From contig NZ_LT629741.1 of assembly GCF_900105135.1 (NCBI RefSeq), positions 2,356,001-2,420,000 of the forward strand: a stretch of DNA of 64,000 bases. Direction: 5' to 3'. The first letter of the stretch is position 1. Every line of letters starts with the position of its first letter. The notes under the pieces are model-generated. The model was given only the letters and a program-made list of their open reading frames with translations, ran no database searches and had not been told where the DNA came from. The position numbers and the translations under genes are program-made. Of this stretch, positions 26,468 through 35,867 are shown piece by piece. The DNA comes from Gramella sp. MAR_2010_147 (GTDB lineage: Bacteria; Bacteroidota; Bacteroidia; Flavobacteriales; Flavobacteriaceae).

Positions 26468-27358
26468 ATGGAAGACCACTTAAAAAATAACGCTGTAAGT
26501 ATCTCTGAAGAAATGAAGATCGAAGATGGTTTTTTTATTCTGAAATTTCAGAATGACACGGCAGATACCAAGTTAATGTCCAGGGCTATAGATAATAGCT
26601 TTATCCAGTTCCATTTTAATGTGAAAGGAAGCAGCAAGTTTCTTTTTAATAATGGGAATTACGAATTACCGCTTCAGGAAGAGAATTCTCTGTTGCTGTA
26701 TAATCCTCAAAGGGATCTTCCACTAAATGTATTTATGGAATCTGAATCCTGGCTGGTTTCCCTGGTGATCTCTATCAAGAAATTTCATGCGCTATTTTCT
26801 CAGGAAGCCGATTATATCACATTTTTAAGTGCAGATAACAAGGATAAAAAATACTATAAAGATGCCGCGGTTTCACCATCTATGGCAGTGGTTTTAAATC
26901 AGTTAATGAATTTTAATCTAACGCCCAGTATTAAAAATCTCTATTTTAAGGCCAAGGCATATGAGCTTTTAAGTTTGTATTTTAACAAAGCTGAAAATCC
27001 AGATCTGGAGCAATGCCCTTTTTTGAGTGATGAGGAGAATATTAAAAAGATAAGGCGTGCAAAAGACATTGTAATTGCTCGAATGGCTGAACCACCATCG
27101 CTTCAGGAGCTATCAGATGAAATTGGTTTAAGCCTGAAAAAACTTAAAGAAGGCTTCAAACAGATCTATGGAGATTCGGTCTATAGTTTCCTGTTTGATT
27201 ATAAGATGGAATATGCAAGAAAGCTCCTGGAAACAGGGGAATATAATGTGAATGAAGTGGGTTTAAAAGTTGGCTATAGTACGGCCAGTCATTTTATCGC
27301 AGGTTTTAAGAAGAAATTTGGAACTACCCCTAAGAAATATACATTATCAGTAAATTAA
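26468..27358 (+). CDS. AraC-family transcriptional regulator, PchR-like
   Basis: A 296-residue regulator with a poorly conserved N-terminal sensing domain (residues 1-190) and a C-terminal AraC DNA-binding domain (about 200-295) holding two helix-turn-helix units: PPSLQELSDEIGLSLKKLKEGFKQIYG and YNVNEVGLKVGYSTASHFIAGFKKKFGTTPKKY. The linker and first HTH resemble PchR, the siderophore-responsive activator of Pseudomonas. It diverges from hemA and its leader carries a palindrome shared with feoA, so a role in iron or haem control is likely, though inferred. ThuA-like and hemH genes follow on the same strand. Confidence 0.87.
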   Translation: MEDHLKNNAVSISEEMKIEDGFFILKFQNDTADTKLMSRAIDNSFIQFHFNVKGSSKFLFNNGNYELPLQEENSLLLYNPQRDLPLNVFMESESWLVSLVISIKKFHALFSQEADYITFLSADNKDKKYYKDAAVSPSMAVVLNQLMNFNLTPSIKNLYFKAKAYELLSLYFNKAENPDLEQCPFLSDEENIKKIRRAKDIVIARMAEPPSLQELSDEIGLSLKKLKEGFKQIYGDSVYSFLFDYKMEYARKLLETGEYNVNEVGLKVGYSTASHFIAGFKKKFGTTPKKYTLSVN

Positions 27359-27365
27359 TCTAGAT

Positions 27366-28079
27366 ATGCGTTATAAAATTTTCATCCTCATTCTATTTAT
27401 AAGCTTAAATTTTCAGGCCCCGCAGAAACAGGTTTTGATATTTTCAGAAACTGAAGGCTTCCGGCATAATTCTATTGAAAATGGCATCCAGGCAATTCAA
27501 GATATAGGAAACGAAATTAATTTTAAAAGTATCACAAGTCAGGATAGCCGGTTCTTTACTGAAAATGATCTGGGCCAGATAGACCTTATAATCTTTTTAA
27601 ACACCACCGGTGATATTTTGAATATGGAGGAGCAGACGGCTTTCCAGAATTATATGGAAAATGGCGGGAACTTCTTCGGGATCCACGCTGCGGCAGATAC
27701 AGAATATGACTGGAAATGGTATGGAGATCTAGTGAGAGCCTATTTTAAAGGACATCCTGAAGTTCAGGAAGCTGTGATCAATATAAAAATGCCTCAGCAT
27801 ATCACGGTAGATCATTTACGTGATAATACCTGGAAAAGAACAGATGAATGGTATAATTATAAAGATATTGCAAAGGGTTTAAATGTTTTAATGACGTTAG
27901 ATGAAACAAGTTATGAAGGTGGTGAAAACAGGGATTTTCATCCCATTGCCTGGTTTCAGAATTATAGTGGCGGAGGAATTTCAATTTATACAGGTGGCGG
28001 GCATACCTCAGAATCTTATTCTGAACCTGATTTTCTGAAACATTTAAGTGGTTGTATAGAATTTGCGTTATCTAATTGA
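27366..28079 (+). CDS. ThuA-like domain protein, exported
   Basis: A 237-residue protein with a short signal peptide (residues 1-18) and a ThuA-like, glutamine amidotransferase-type fold: KQVLIFSETEGFRHNSIENG, FLNTTGDILNMEEQTAFQNYMENGGNFFGIHAAADTEYDW, then DEWYNY, HPIAWFQNY and YTGGGHTSESY. The conserved His and Asp residues match ThuA-like proteins of Bacteroidota, which are linked to sugar metabolism but lack a demonstrated activity. It starts 7 bases after the AraC-type gene, so the two are probably cotranscribed. Confidence 0.85.
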   Translation: MRYKIFILILFISLNFQAPQKQVLIFSETEGFRHNSIENGIQAIQDIGNEINFKSITSQDSRFFTENDLGQIDLIIFLNTTGDILNMEEQTAFQNYMENGGNFFGIHAAADTEYDWKWYGDLVRAYFKGHPEVQEAVINIKMPQHITVDHLRDNTWKRTDEWYNYKDIAKGLNVLMTLDETSYEGGENRDFHPIAWFQNYSGGGISIYTGGGHTSESYSEPDFLKHLSGCIEFALSN

Positions 28080-28282
28080 TGGTCTGTAAACTGCCAGATG
28101 GCGTTATTCTGAACTTGTTTTAGAATCGCAAAGACTAGCAATTTAGATGGCGGCAAGGTTAGGGTGACGAGTTAACTATTATAATAACCAGATATTCCAT
28201 TATCTAATCATAGAAAACTCCGATAGAAAAAGGCGAGGTAGAATGATGCAGAATATTAATTTTGAGCTGAAAAAGAAAAATT
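28080..28282. other. Intergenic region thuA / hemH with a degenerate palindrome
   Basis: 203 bases. ATTCTGAACTTG..TTTTAGAAT (about 28106-28126) is a short hairpin related to the CTGAA/TTCAG repeats found at 36661-36750, and GGGTGACG further on resembles the usual end of such elements. It appears to be a decayed copy. The hemH -7 box lies at its right end. Confidence 0.4.
28257..28264 (+). promoter_or_regulatory. -7 box of the hemH promoter
   Basis: TAATTTTG fits TAnnTTTG and lies 18 bases before the hemH ATG, so hemH can be transcribed separately from the AraC/ThuA pair. Confidence 0.45.
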
Positions 28283-29317
28283 ATGAGTAAAGGTGTACTG
28301 CTGGTCAACCTGGGGTCTCCCGATAGTACCGATCCTAAAGATGTTAAAAAATATCTTGGCGAATTTTTAATGGATGAACGTGTAATAGATGTTCCTTACT
28401 GGGCACGAACGCTTTTAGTAAAGGGAATTGTTCTGAACACAAGACCTAAAAAATCTGCAGAAGCCTATCAAAAGATCTGGTGGGATGAAGGTTCTCCTTT
28501 AATTGTACTTTCAGAAAGACTGCAATCCAAGGTAAATGATCAAACTTCTGTTCCAATATCTCTAGCAATGCGTTATGGAACACCTGGTATTAAGCAGGGA
28601 ATGCAGGAATTATACGATCAGGGAGTAGATGAAGTCTTGCTTTTTCCTTTATACCCCCAATTTGCGATGGCGACTACAGAAACTATTCTGGTTCTGGCAG
28701 AAGAACTTCGTAAAGAGTATTTTCCAGATATGAGTTTTACCACAGTTCCGCCTTTTTATAATCACCCAGATTATATAAGGACACTGGGGAATAGTATTGC
28801 TGAATATTTGAAAGATAAGGAATATGAACATATTCTGTTTTCTTATCACGGAGTTCCTGAAAGGCATATAAGAAAAAGTGATGTGACCAATTCTCACTGT
28901 AAAATAGATGGCTCCTGTTGCCAGTCTCCTTCTTCTGCACACCAGTTTTGTTACCGCCATCAATGTTTTGAAACCACGAGACTGGTTGCTGAATATTTAG
29001 AATTAAAGCAAAATACTTACAGTGTTTCTTTTCAGTCGAGATTGGGATTTGATCCATGGTTAAAACCCTATACAGATAGAACTATTGAAAGATTTGGAAA
29101 GCAGGGTATGAAAAAACTTGCTGTAGTTACTCCGGCCTTTGTTTCAGATTGTCTTGAAACTCTGGAAGAAATTGCGATGGAAGGTGAAGAAATATTTCAT
29201 GAAGTTGGTGGTGAAAAATTTTCAGTAGTTCCTTGTTTAAATGACAGGGAAGACTGGGTGAAAGTACTTTCCCGCTGGATAGATGAATGGGCTCATCAAA
29301 AGCCTGTTGAAGCTTAA
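28283..29317 (+). CDS. hemH: Ferrochelatase
   Basis: Inserts ferrous iron into protoporphyrin IX to give haem. The 344-residue protein has LVNLGSPDSTDPKDVKKYL at the N-terminus, the active-site FSYHGVPERHIR (catalytic His) and the acidic VVTPAFVSDCLETLEEI. A Cys-rich stretch (HCKIDGSCCQSPSSAHQFC, about residues 205-228) follows the active-site loop and may hold an iron-sulfur cluster, as described for some bacterial ferrochelatases; this is inferred. The stop overlaps the start of the MATE gene by one base. It sits beside the hem operon but on the opposite strand. Confidence 0.96.
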   Translation: MSKGVLLVNLGSPDSTDPKDVKKYLGEFLMDERVIDVPYWARTLLVKGIVLNTRPKKSAEAYQKIWWDEGSPLIVLSERLQSKVNDQTSVPISLAMRYGTPGIKQGMQELYDQGVDEVLLFPLYPQFAMATTETILVLAEELRKEYFPDMSFTTVPPFYNHPDYIRTLGNSIAEYLKDKEYEHILFSYHGVPERHIRKSDVTNSHCKIDGSCCQSPSSAHQFCYRHQCFETTRLVAEYLELKQNTYSVSFQSRLGFDPWLKPYTDRTIERFGKQGMKKLAVVTPAFVSDCLETLEEIAMEGEEIFHEVGGEKFSVVPCLNDREDWVKVLSRWIDEWAHQKPVEA

Positions 29318-30657
29318 TGGCCGTTAGAAACTCCAAAGAATTGGGTAAAAAACCCATTGGGAAACTGTTAATTCAGCAGGCGCTACCTGCTTCTGTAGGG
29401 ATTCTTGTAATGTCCCTTAATATCCTTATAGATACGATCTTTGTTGGTAACTGGATAGGGCCAATAGCCATTGCTGCTATAAACGTAGTGCTTCCTGTTT
29501 CATTTTTTATTGCTGCGCTGGGAATGGCCATAGGGATTGGAGGTTCTTCCATCATTTCCAGAGCTCTTGGTGCTGAAGATCAGTCCAAAGCCCTAAAAAC
29601 TTTCGGAAACCAGATCACCCTTACCATATTGCTGGCAATAGGCCTGGTGATTCCGGGACTTGTTTTTGTTAACGATTTGATTCCTGCTTTTGGAGGGAAA
29701 GGGGAGATCTTTGATCCCGCTAAAATCTATTATATTATTGTATTGTGCGGAGTTCCATTTCTGGCTTTGGCCATGATGGGAAATAATGTGATTAGAGCTG
29801 AAGGGAAACCACGTTTTGCCATGACGGCAATGATCATACCTTCCATAGCCAACCTTATTTTAGATTATATTCTTATTAACAGGCTGGATATGGGTATGGA
29901 GGGTGCTGCCTGGGCCACTACCGCTTCTTACTTATTCTGTCTGGGGTATATCGTCTGGTTCTTCCTTTCGAAGAATTCAGAATTAAAGATCAGTTTTGCA
30001 CATTTTCGGCTTGATCTTCCAATTTTAAAGGAAATGTCTTCGCTTGGTGCAGTCACTCTGGCCAGGCAGGCGGTGGTAAGTGTTACCTACCTTTTGATGA
30101 ATAATATACTTTTTGATCTGGGAGGTGAAGAGTCGGTAACCGTATATGCGATCATTGCCAGAATGCTCATGTTTGCGCTTTTTCCGGTTCTGGGTGTTAC
30201 TCAGGGTTTTCTGCCCATTGCAGGATTTAATTATGGAGCTGGAAATTATTCACGGGTGCGAAAAAGCATCAATACGGCTATTCTGTATGCCTGCACTATG
30301 GGCTTATTGATATTTCTGGGAATTATGTTTTTTGCTCCCAGTATTGTAAAGATCTTTACTCAGGAAACCTCTATTATAGAGCAAACTCCTTCTGCGATGC
30401 GCTGGGTCTTTGCTGCAATTCCAATGGTCGCTGTCCAGTTAATAGGGGCAGCTTATTTTCAGGCGATCGGAAAGGCTGTGCCAGCATTTTTGCTCACCCT
30501 GTCCAGGCAGGGTTTCATTTTTATTCCATTAATATTAATATTGCCTGTTTATTATGGTGAAATAGGGGTTTGGATCTCATTTCCCATAGCAGATGTGTTA
30601 AGTACAATTGTAACAGCATATTTTCTGAATCGCGAGATTGTTAAGACCCTGAAATAG
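29317..30657 (+). CDS. MATE-family multidrug efflux transporter
   Basis: A 446-residue inner-membrane protein with about 12 predicted membrane segments, of the MATE (multidrug and toxin extrusion) family: PIGKLLIQQALPASVGILVMSLNILIDTIFVGNWIG at the start, GGSSIISRALGAEDQSKA after the second segment, and the repeat of this pattern in the second half (GFNYGAGNYSRVRKS). It exports cationic drugs against sodium or proton flow in studied members. Translation is coupled to hemH (TAATG). An export role for porphyrins is conceivable from the position but not supported by sequence. Confidence 0.9.
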   Translation: MAVRNSKELGKKPIGKLLIQQALPASVGILVMSLNILIDTIFVGNWIGPIAIAAINVVLPVSFFIAALGMAIGIGGSSIISRALGAEDQSKALKTFGNQITLTILLAIGLVIPGLVFVNDLIPAFGGKGEIFDPAKIYYIIVLCGVPFLALAMMGNNVIRAEGKPRFAMTAMIIPSIANLILDYILINRLDMGMEGAAWATTASYLFCLGYIVWFFLSKNSELKISFAHFRLDLPILKEMSSLGAVTLARQAVVSVTYLLMNNILFDLGGEESVTVYAIIARMLMFALFPVLGVTQGFLPIAGFNYGAGNYSRVRKSINTAILYACTMGLLIFLGIMFFAPSIVKIFTQETSIIEQTPSAMRWVFAAIPMVAVQLIGAAYFQAIGKAVPAFLLTLSRQGFIFIPLILILPVYYGEIGVWISFPIADVLSTIVTAYFLNREIVKTLK

Positions 30658-30661
30658 AAAA

Positions 30662-30691
30662 TTTGGAAATTGACTTAAATCCTTATCTTTA
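30662..30691 (+). promoter_or_regulatory. Promoter of the sortilin-type propeller gene
   Basis: TTTG (30662-30665), 18 bases, then TATCTTTA (30684-30691), one base off TAnnTTTG. Spacing is ideal for the Bacteroidota housekeeping sigma factor and the ATG follows 22 bases later. Confidence 0.55.
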
Positions 30692-30713
30692 AAATCTATC
30701 TAACCAAAACTCA

Positions 30714-33700
30714 ATGAACAAACAAATACTTCAGTTAAGCATTTGTCTTTGCTTACTATTCAGCGGAATTTTCACTGAAAACCTTTCAGCCCAGAACTAC
30801 GATGAGAAATTATATGATGCGCTGGAATACCGATTAATCGGACCCTTTCGTGGCGGAAGAAGTGCTGCGGTTACCGGCGTGCCAGACGAGCCAAACCTTT
30901 ATTATTTTGGAGCTGCCGGAGGCGGTGTTTGGAAAACAGAAAACGGAGGAAGAAGCTGGGAAAATATTTCTGATGGATTTTTTGGAGGCTCTATAGGTGC
31001 CATTGAAGTTGCAAAAAATGACCCTAATGTGATCTATGTTGGGGGGGTGAAAAAACGGTAAGAGGAAATGTGTCTTCGGGTTATGGAGTTTGGAAGACAG
31101 AAGATGCAGGAACAACATGGAAAAAAGCAGGTCTGGAAAAAAGCAGGCATGTGCCGAGAATTGTAACCCATCCTAATGATTATAACACCGTTTATGCGGC
31201 AGTTTTAGGTAATATTTATAAGCCAACCGAAGAACGCGGAATTTATAAATCTACCGATGGTGGAAAGAACTGGAAACAAGTACTGTTTTCTAATGCGCAA
31301 TCTGGTGCGGTAGACCTTATTATGGATCCTAATAATCCAAGGATCTTATATGCTTCTACATGGAATGTTCAAAGAACACCTTATAGTCTAAGTAGTGGAG
31401 GAGAAGGTTCAGCTTTATGGAAAAGTACCGATAGCGGGGAAACCTGGAAAGAGATTTCGAATAATAAAGGTTTTGCAAAAGATACCCTGGGAATTATTGG
31501 GGTTACTGTTTCTCCTGCAAATAGCGAGCGCATTTGGGCCATTGTTGAAAATAAAGAAAAGGGAGGGATTTATAGAAGTGATGATGGGGGAGAAACCTGG
31601 GAGCATATAAATGATGACCGAAGCCTGAGACAACGAGCCTGGTATTATACCAGACTTTATGCCGATCCTAAAGATGAAGACATCATGTATGTGCTTAATG
31701 TGAGTTATCATAAAAGTACCGATGGTGGAAAAACTTTTAAATCAGACAGGGCTCCGCATGGGGATCATCATGATCTTTGGATAGCTCCTAATGATCCACA
31801 ACGCATGATCATGGGAGACGATGGTGGTGCACAGGTTACTTACGATGGAGGAGAGACCTGGAGTACGTATCACAATCAGCCAACCGCACAATTTTATCGT
31901 GTAACCACAGATAATGCTTTTCCTTATAGAATTTATGCCGCACAGCAGGATAATTCAACCGTGCGCATAAAGCACAGAACAGAAGGTGGAAGTATTAGTG
32001 AAAGCGACTGGGAATCTACCGCTGGTGGAGAAAGTGCCCATATTGCCGTAGATCCTGAAAATAGTGAAATTGTTTACGGAGGTAGCTATGACGGTTTTTT
32101 AACTCGTTATAATCATGAGACCGGAACAGTAAGAAGTGTAAGCGTTTGGCCAGATAATCCCATGGGACACGGTGCGGAAGATCTCAAATACAGGTTCCAG
32201 TGGAATTTCCCGATATTTTTCTCTCCGCACGATCCAGATAAACTCTACACTGCCTCTAATCACCTTCATGTTACTACGAATGAAGGAGAGAGCTGGGAAG
32301 AATTGAGTCCGGATCTAACGAGAAACGATAAGTCAAAACAAAAATCTTCTGGAGGGCCTATTACCCAGGATAATACTTCGGTAGAATATTACAGCACAAT
32401 TTTCGCTGCAGCTGAATCTCCTGTAACTCCCGGAATTTTATGGACAGGAAGTGATGATGGGTTGATCCATATTTCCAGAGACGGAGGAGAAAACTGGGAA
32501 AATGTTACTCCTAAAGGAATGCCAGAATGGATGATGATAAACAGTATGGAGCCTTCTTCTTTTGATGAGGCTACTGCTTATGTGGCCGGTACACGTTATA
32601 AACTGGGAGACTTTGCGCCTTATTTGTATAAGACTTCAGATTATGGTAAGTCCTGGAAAAAAATCACTAACGGGATCGCTTCTGAACATTTTACGCGTGT
32701 ATTGAGGGAAGATCCCGAGCAACAAGGACTTTTATATGCAGGAACTGAAACCGGAATGTATGTTTCTTTTGATGACGGGGCGAACTGGCAAACTTTCCAG
32801 TTAAACTTGCCAATAGTGCCTATTACAGATCTCACTATCAAGAACAGTAATCTTATTGTGGCTACCCAGGGAAGAAGTCTTTGGATCATTGATGATTTGT
32901 CATTAATCCATCAATTATCTAAAACTGGCAAAGATTCAAATATTCTTTTCAAACCAAAAGACAGCTATAGAATGGATGGCCGTTCTTCTACATCTTTGAC
33001 CGCCGGAACCAATCATCCTGCAGGCGTTAATACATATTTCTATGTGAAAGATCCAAAAGACAGGAAAGTAAAGATTAGCTACCTAAGTTCTTCAAATGAT
33101 ACCATTCAAAGTTTTAGCACTGAAGATGAAAAGAACAAACTAAAAGTGAGCGAGGGAGCCAATATGCATACCTGGAACATGCGAGGCAAAGGTGCTAAAG
33201 AACTTGACGGAATGATCTTATGGTGGGCAAGTACAGATGCTCCACAAGCAGTGCCGGGAGATTATAAAGTAGTTCTTGAAATAGGTGATGAGGTACTCAC
33301 CGAAAAATTCAAAATTTTACCCGATGGAAATTCTGAAGCAGACGTTGCCGGGATGCAAAAGCAATATGATTTTATCAATAGTGTAAATAAAACTGTTGAT
33401 AAGGCTCATAAATCCATTGCTAAAATGAGAAAAGTTGATGTTCAGTTAAAAGATTTTCAGAAACAATATAAAGGGAATGAGGAAGTAAAATCTTTACTGG
33501 AAAAAGCTGAAAAATTAAGTGAGCAGCTTTCTGAAATTGAAAATGCACTTTACCAGACAAAAAATAAGAGTAATCAGGATCCTCTGAATTTCCCGATAAA
33601 ACTTACCAATAAACTGGCCCATTTAAACAGCCTGGTAGGGATGGACGATTTCCCGCCAACCACTCAGGATATCCAGGTAAAAGAGCAGCTAACTACAAAG

Positions 33701-33814
33701 ATCAATGCACAACTCGATAAGTTTGATAGTTTATTGGAGAATGAGATTAAAGAATTTAATAAGCAGTTCAATGCACTCGATCTAAATTATCTTTTTGTAG
33801 AGGCTGAAGAATAA
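30714..33814 (+). pseudogene. Sortilin/Vps10-type beta-propeller protein, frameshifted
   Basis: Two adjoining frames (30714-31061 and 31070-33814) together encode about 1030 residues of an exported BNR/Vps10-like protein: signal peptide (residues 1-26), then repeated GGVWKTENGGRSWE, GVWKTEDAGTTWK, GIYKSTDGGKNWKQV and ALWKSTDSGETWKE blades, and a C-terminal helical domain (about residues 860-1010). The first frame ends right after IYVGG. One extra G in the G7 run at 31041-31047 would restore a continuous reading (VGGGEKTVRGN, the usual family sequence). Hence the gene is intact except for one base: sequencing error, recent mutation or phase variation. Such proteins are often annotated glycosyl hydrolase, without proof of activity. 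The hemJ start overlaps its stop. Confidence 0.88.
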
Positions 33815-34362
33815 TGGAATATTATAATTACATAAAAGCGCTGCATCTCATCTTTGTGATCACCTGGTTTGCAGGCTTATTCTATATCCCCAGACTTTTT
33901 GTATATCACATTGAAGCATCTCAAAAAGAAGAGCCAGAAAGATCAATTCTTGTAAAGCAGTTGAAATTAATGACCAAAAGACTTTGGTTTATCATTACTT
34001 GGCCCTCGGCAATTCTGGCCAGTATTTTTGCATTTACGTTGCTTTTTATGATTCCGGAATGGCTTCAACAGCCCTGGATGCATATAAAACTTGGGTTTGT
34101 AGTCCTGCTTTATGCATATCACATAAAATGTCACCTGATCTTTAAGCAGCTTCAAAAGGATGTAGTAAAATGGACTTCTAACCAAATGCGTATTTGGAAT
34201 GAAGGTTCGACTCTTATCCTGTTTTCAGTAATTTTTCTTGTAATTGTTAGGGATGCGATCAACTGGATCTATGGGGTGGTTGGAATATTTCTACTGGCGA
34301 TCATCTTAATGTTGGGAATAAAATTATATAAAAGAATTAGGGCAAAGAACCCAGAAGCCTGA
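33814..34362 (+). CDS. hemJ: Protoporphyrinogen IX oxidase, HemJ type
   Basis: A 182-residue integral membrane protein with four to five membrane segments of the UPF0093/CopD-like family. The N-terminal LHLIFVITWFAGLFYIPRLFVYH contains the conserved His 11 and the RLFVYH block; PWMHIKLGFVVLLYAYH carries the second conserved His region. HemJ is the haem-b-containing protoporphyrinogen oxidase of many bacteria lacking HemG/HemY. It completes the pathway together with hemACDEFB and hemH in this window. The stop of the propeller gene and this ATG share a base (TAATG), so a frameshift there may reduce hemJ translation by polarity. Confidence 0.9.
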   Translation: MEYYNYIKALHLIFVITWFAGLFYIPRLFVYHIEASQKEEPERSILVKQLKLMTKRLWFIITWPSAILASIFAFTLLFMIPEWLQQPWMHIKLGFVVLLYAYHIKCHLIFKQLQKDVVKWTSNQMRIWNEGSTLILFSVIFLVIVRDAINWIYGVVGIFLLAIILMLGIKLYKRIRAKNPEA

Positions 34363-34403
34363 AATGGTGTGATAATTGTTACAATGGAAGCAAGCCAGCA
34401 ACT

Positions 34404-35867
34404 ATGAAACTGCTTAAATTATCCTTACGAACCCGGATTTTTATCTCCATGATATTACTGGTGCTGGGCGCATCAATTTTAATATTCGGGGTAACAGTCT
34501 ATCAATATAAGCAGGAGGCCGAAAATTATCATAAAGAACGTCTTGAAAGAAAGCAAAAAGCAATTCTTGAAAACATAAAATTTGTTCTGGCAAGCACAAC
34601 TTATGTGATTGATACAGAGAATCTTGAGCCTATTTTTACCGAACGCCATAAAATTGATGAAATGGCCGAGGTTCACGAGATGCAGATCCATATCTATGAT
34701 CTGGAGGGAAATCTGGTAATCAAGTCTGACGAATCATTTTTTAAAGACACTACTGAAGTTAGGATCGCAAATGAAATCCTGGAAAAACTGGACGCATCTT
34801 CAGATAAGAGGTATTTGAAGAAAACCGAGGTTAATGGCCAGAAATATCAATCATCCTACAGCTATATAACCGATCACAAATTTAAACCCCTGGCGATATT
34901 ATATTTGCCTTATCTTCAGGATGATAGTCTGCTTAATCGTGATTTGAATAATTTCCTGGTAAGAATGGCTGAGGTCTATCTTTTTATGCTTCTTATTGCA
35001 ATCATTCTTTCGTTTTTCCTCTCTAAATATATTACCAAATCCCTTAAGATCATTTCTGAAAAGATCAATCAAACCAGGCTTGATAAACGGAATCAAAAGA
35101 TCGAACTTTCAAATGCTACCGAAGAGATCTATTCACTGGTTTCTGCATATAACAGCATGATCGATGAGCTGGAGGAAAGTGCGGTAAAGCTGGCTACCGG
35201 GGAGCGCGAACAGGCCTGGAGAGAGATGGCCAAGCAGGTGGCCCACGAGATCAAAAATCCATTGACTCCCATGAGATTGAGCGTGCAAAGTTTCCAACGA
35301 AATTTTGACAAAAATGATCCCGATATTCAGCATAAAGTAGATGAATACAGCAACACGCTTATTAACCAGATAGATACCATGAGTTCTATCGCTTCTGCAT
35401 TTTCAAATTTTGCCAAGATGCCGGCCCAGCAAAATGAAACCTTAAATGTTCCAAAAATTGTAAAACTGGCTCTGGATATTTTTAACGAGAAGTATATAGA
35501 ATTCAAATGTGAGAAGGAGGAAATTCTTGCCAAATTTGACAGGACGCAGTTAATAAGAGTGGTAACCAATTTGGTAAAGAATGCAACCCAGGCCTTAAAA
35601 GATATTGAAGATCCACATATTCTGGTAATGGTAGAAGAGGAAGAAGAGATGGTTCTTGTTTCGGTATCAGATAATGGTTCGGGAATTTCTGAAGAAAATA
35701 AGGATAAGGTCTTTGAGCCTAAATTTACCACAAAATCCAGTGGGATGGGTCTTGGGCTGGCCATGGTAAAAAATATTGTGGAGACCTATAATGGAAACAT
35801 TAGTTTTGTTTCCAAACAAAATAAAGGCACTATATTTAATGTGCGATTTCCAAAATCAAATTTATGA
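34404..35867 (+). CDS. Sensor histidine kinase, NtrY-like
   Basis: A 487-residue inner-membrane kinase: membrane segment at 12-32, periplasmic sensing domain to about 188, second segment at 190-208, HAMP-like linker (210-262), the dimerisation/phosphoacceptor helix with VAHEIKNPLTPMRLS (His 281), and an ATPase domain with NLVKNATQAL (N box), SDNGSGIS (G1) and GMGLGLAMVKNIVE (G2). The LTPMRLS variant is typical of NtrY-type kinases. No response regulator gene is adjacent, so it is an orphan. The stop overlaps the enoyl-CoA hydratase start (ATGA). Its signal is unknown. Confidence 0.9.
   Translation: MKLLKLSLRTRIFISMILLVLGASILIFGVTVYQYKQEAENYHKERLERKQKAILENIKFVLASTTYVIDTENLEPIFTERHKIDEMAEVHEMQIHIYDLEGNLVIKSDESFFKDTTEVRIANEILEKLDASSDKRYLKKTEVNGQKYQSSYSYITDHKFKPLAILYLPYLQDDSLLNRDLNNFLVRMAEVYLFMLLIAIILSFFLSKYITKSLKIISEKINQTRLDKRNQKIELSNATEEIYSLVSAYNSMIDELEESAVKLATGEREQAWREMAKQVAHEIKNPLTPMRLSVQSFQRNFDKNDPDIQHKVDEYSNTLINQIDTMSSIASAFSNFAKMPAQQNETLNVPKIVKLALDIFNEKYIEFKCEKEEILAKFDRTQLIRVVTNLVKNATQALKDIEDPHILVMVEEEEEMVLVSVSDNGSGISEENKDKVFEPKFTTKSSGMGLGLAMVKNIVETYNGNISFVSKQNKGTIFNVRFPKSNL

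Noticed and set aside
29317..30657. Haem or porphyrin exporter role for the MATE transporter
   Set aside because: Only its overlap with hemH supports this; the sequence is an ordinary MATE transporter.
31070..33814. Long frame that could be annotated as a separate intact gene
   Set aside because: It starts within a propeller blade, lacks a signal peptide, and joins the preceding 115-codon frame if one G is added, so it is the larger part of one broken gene.
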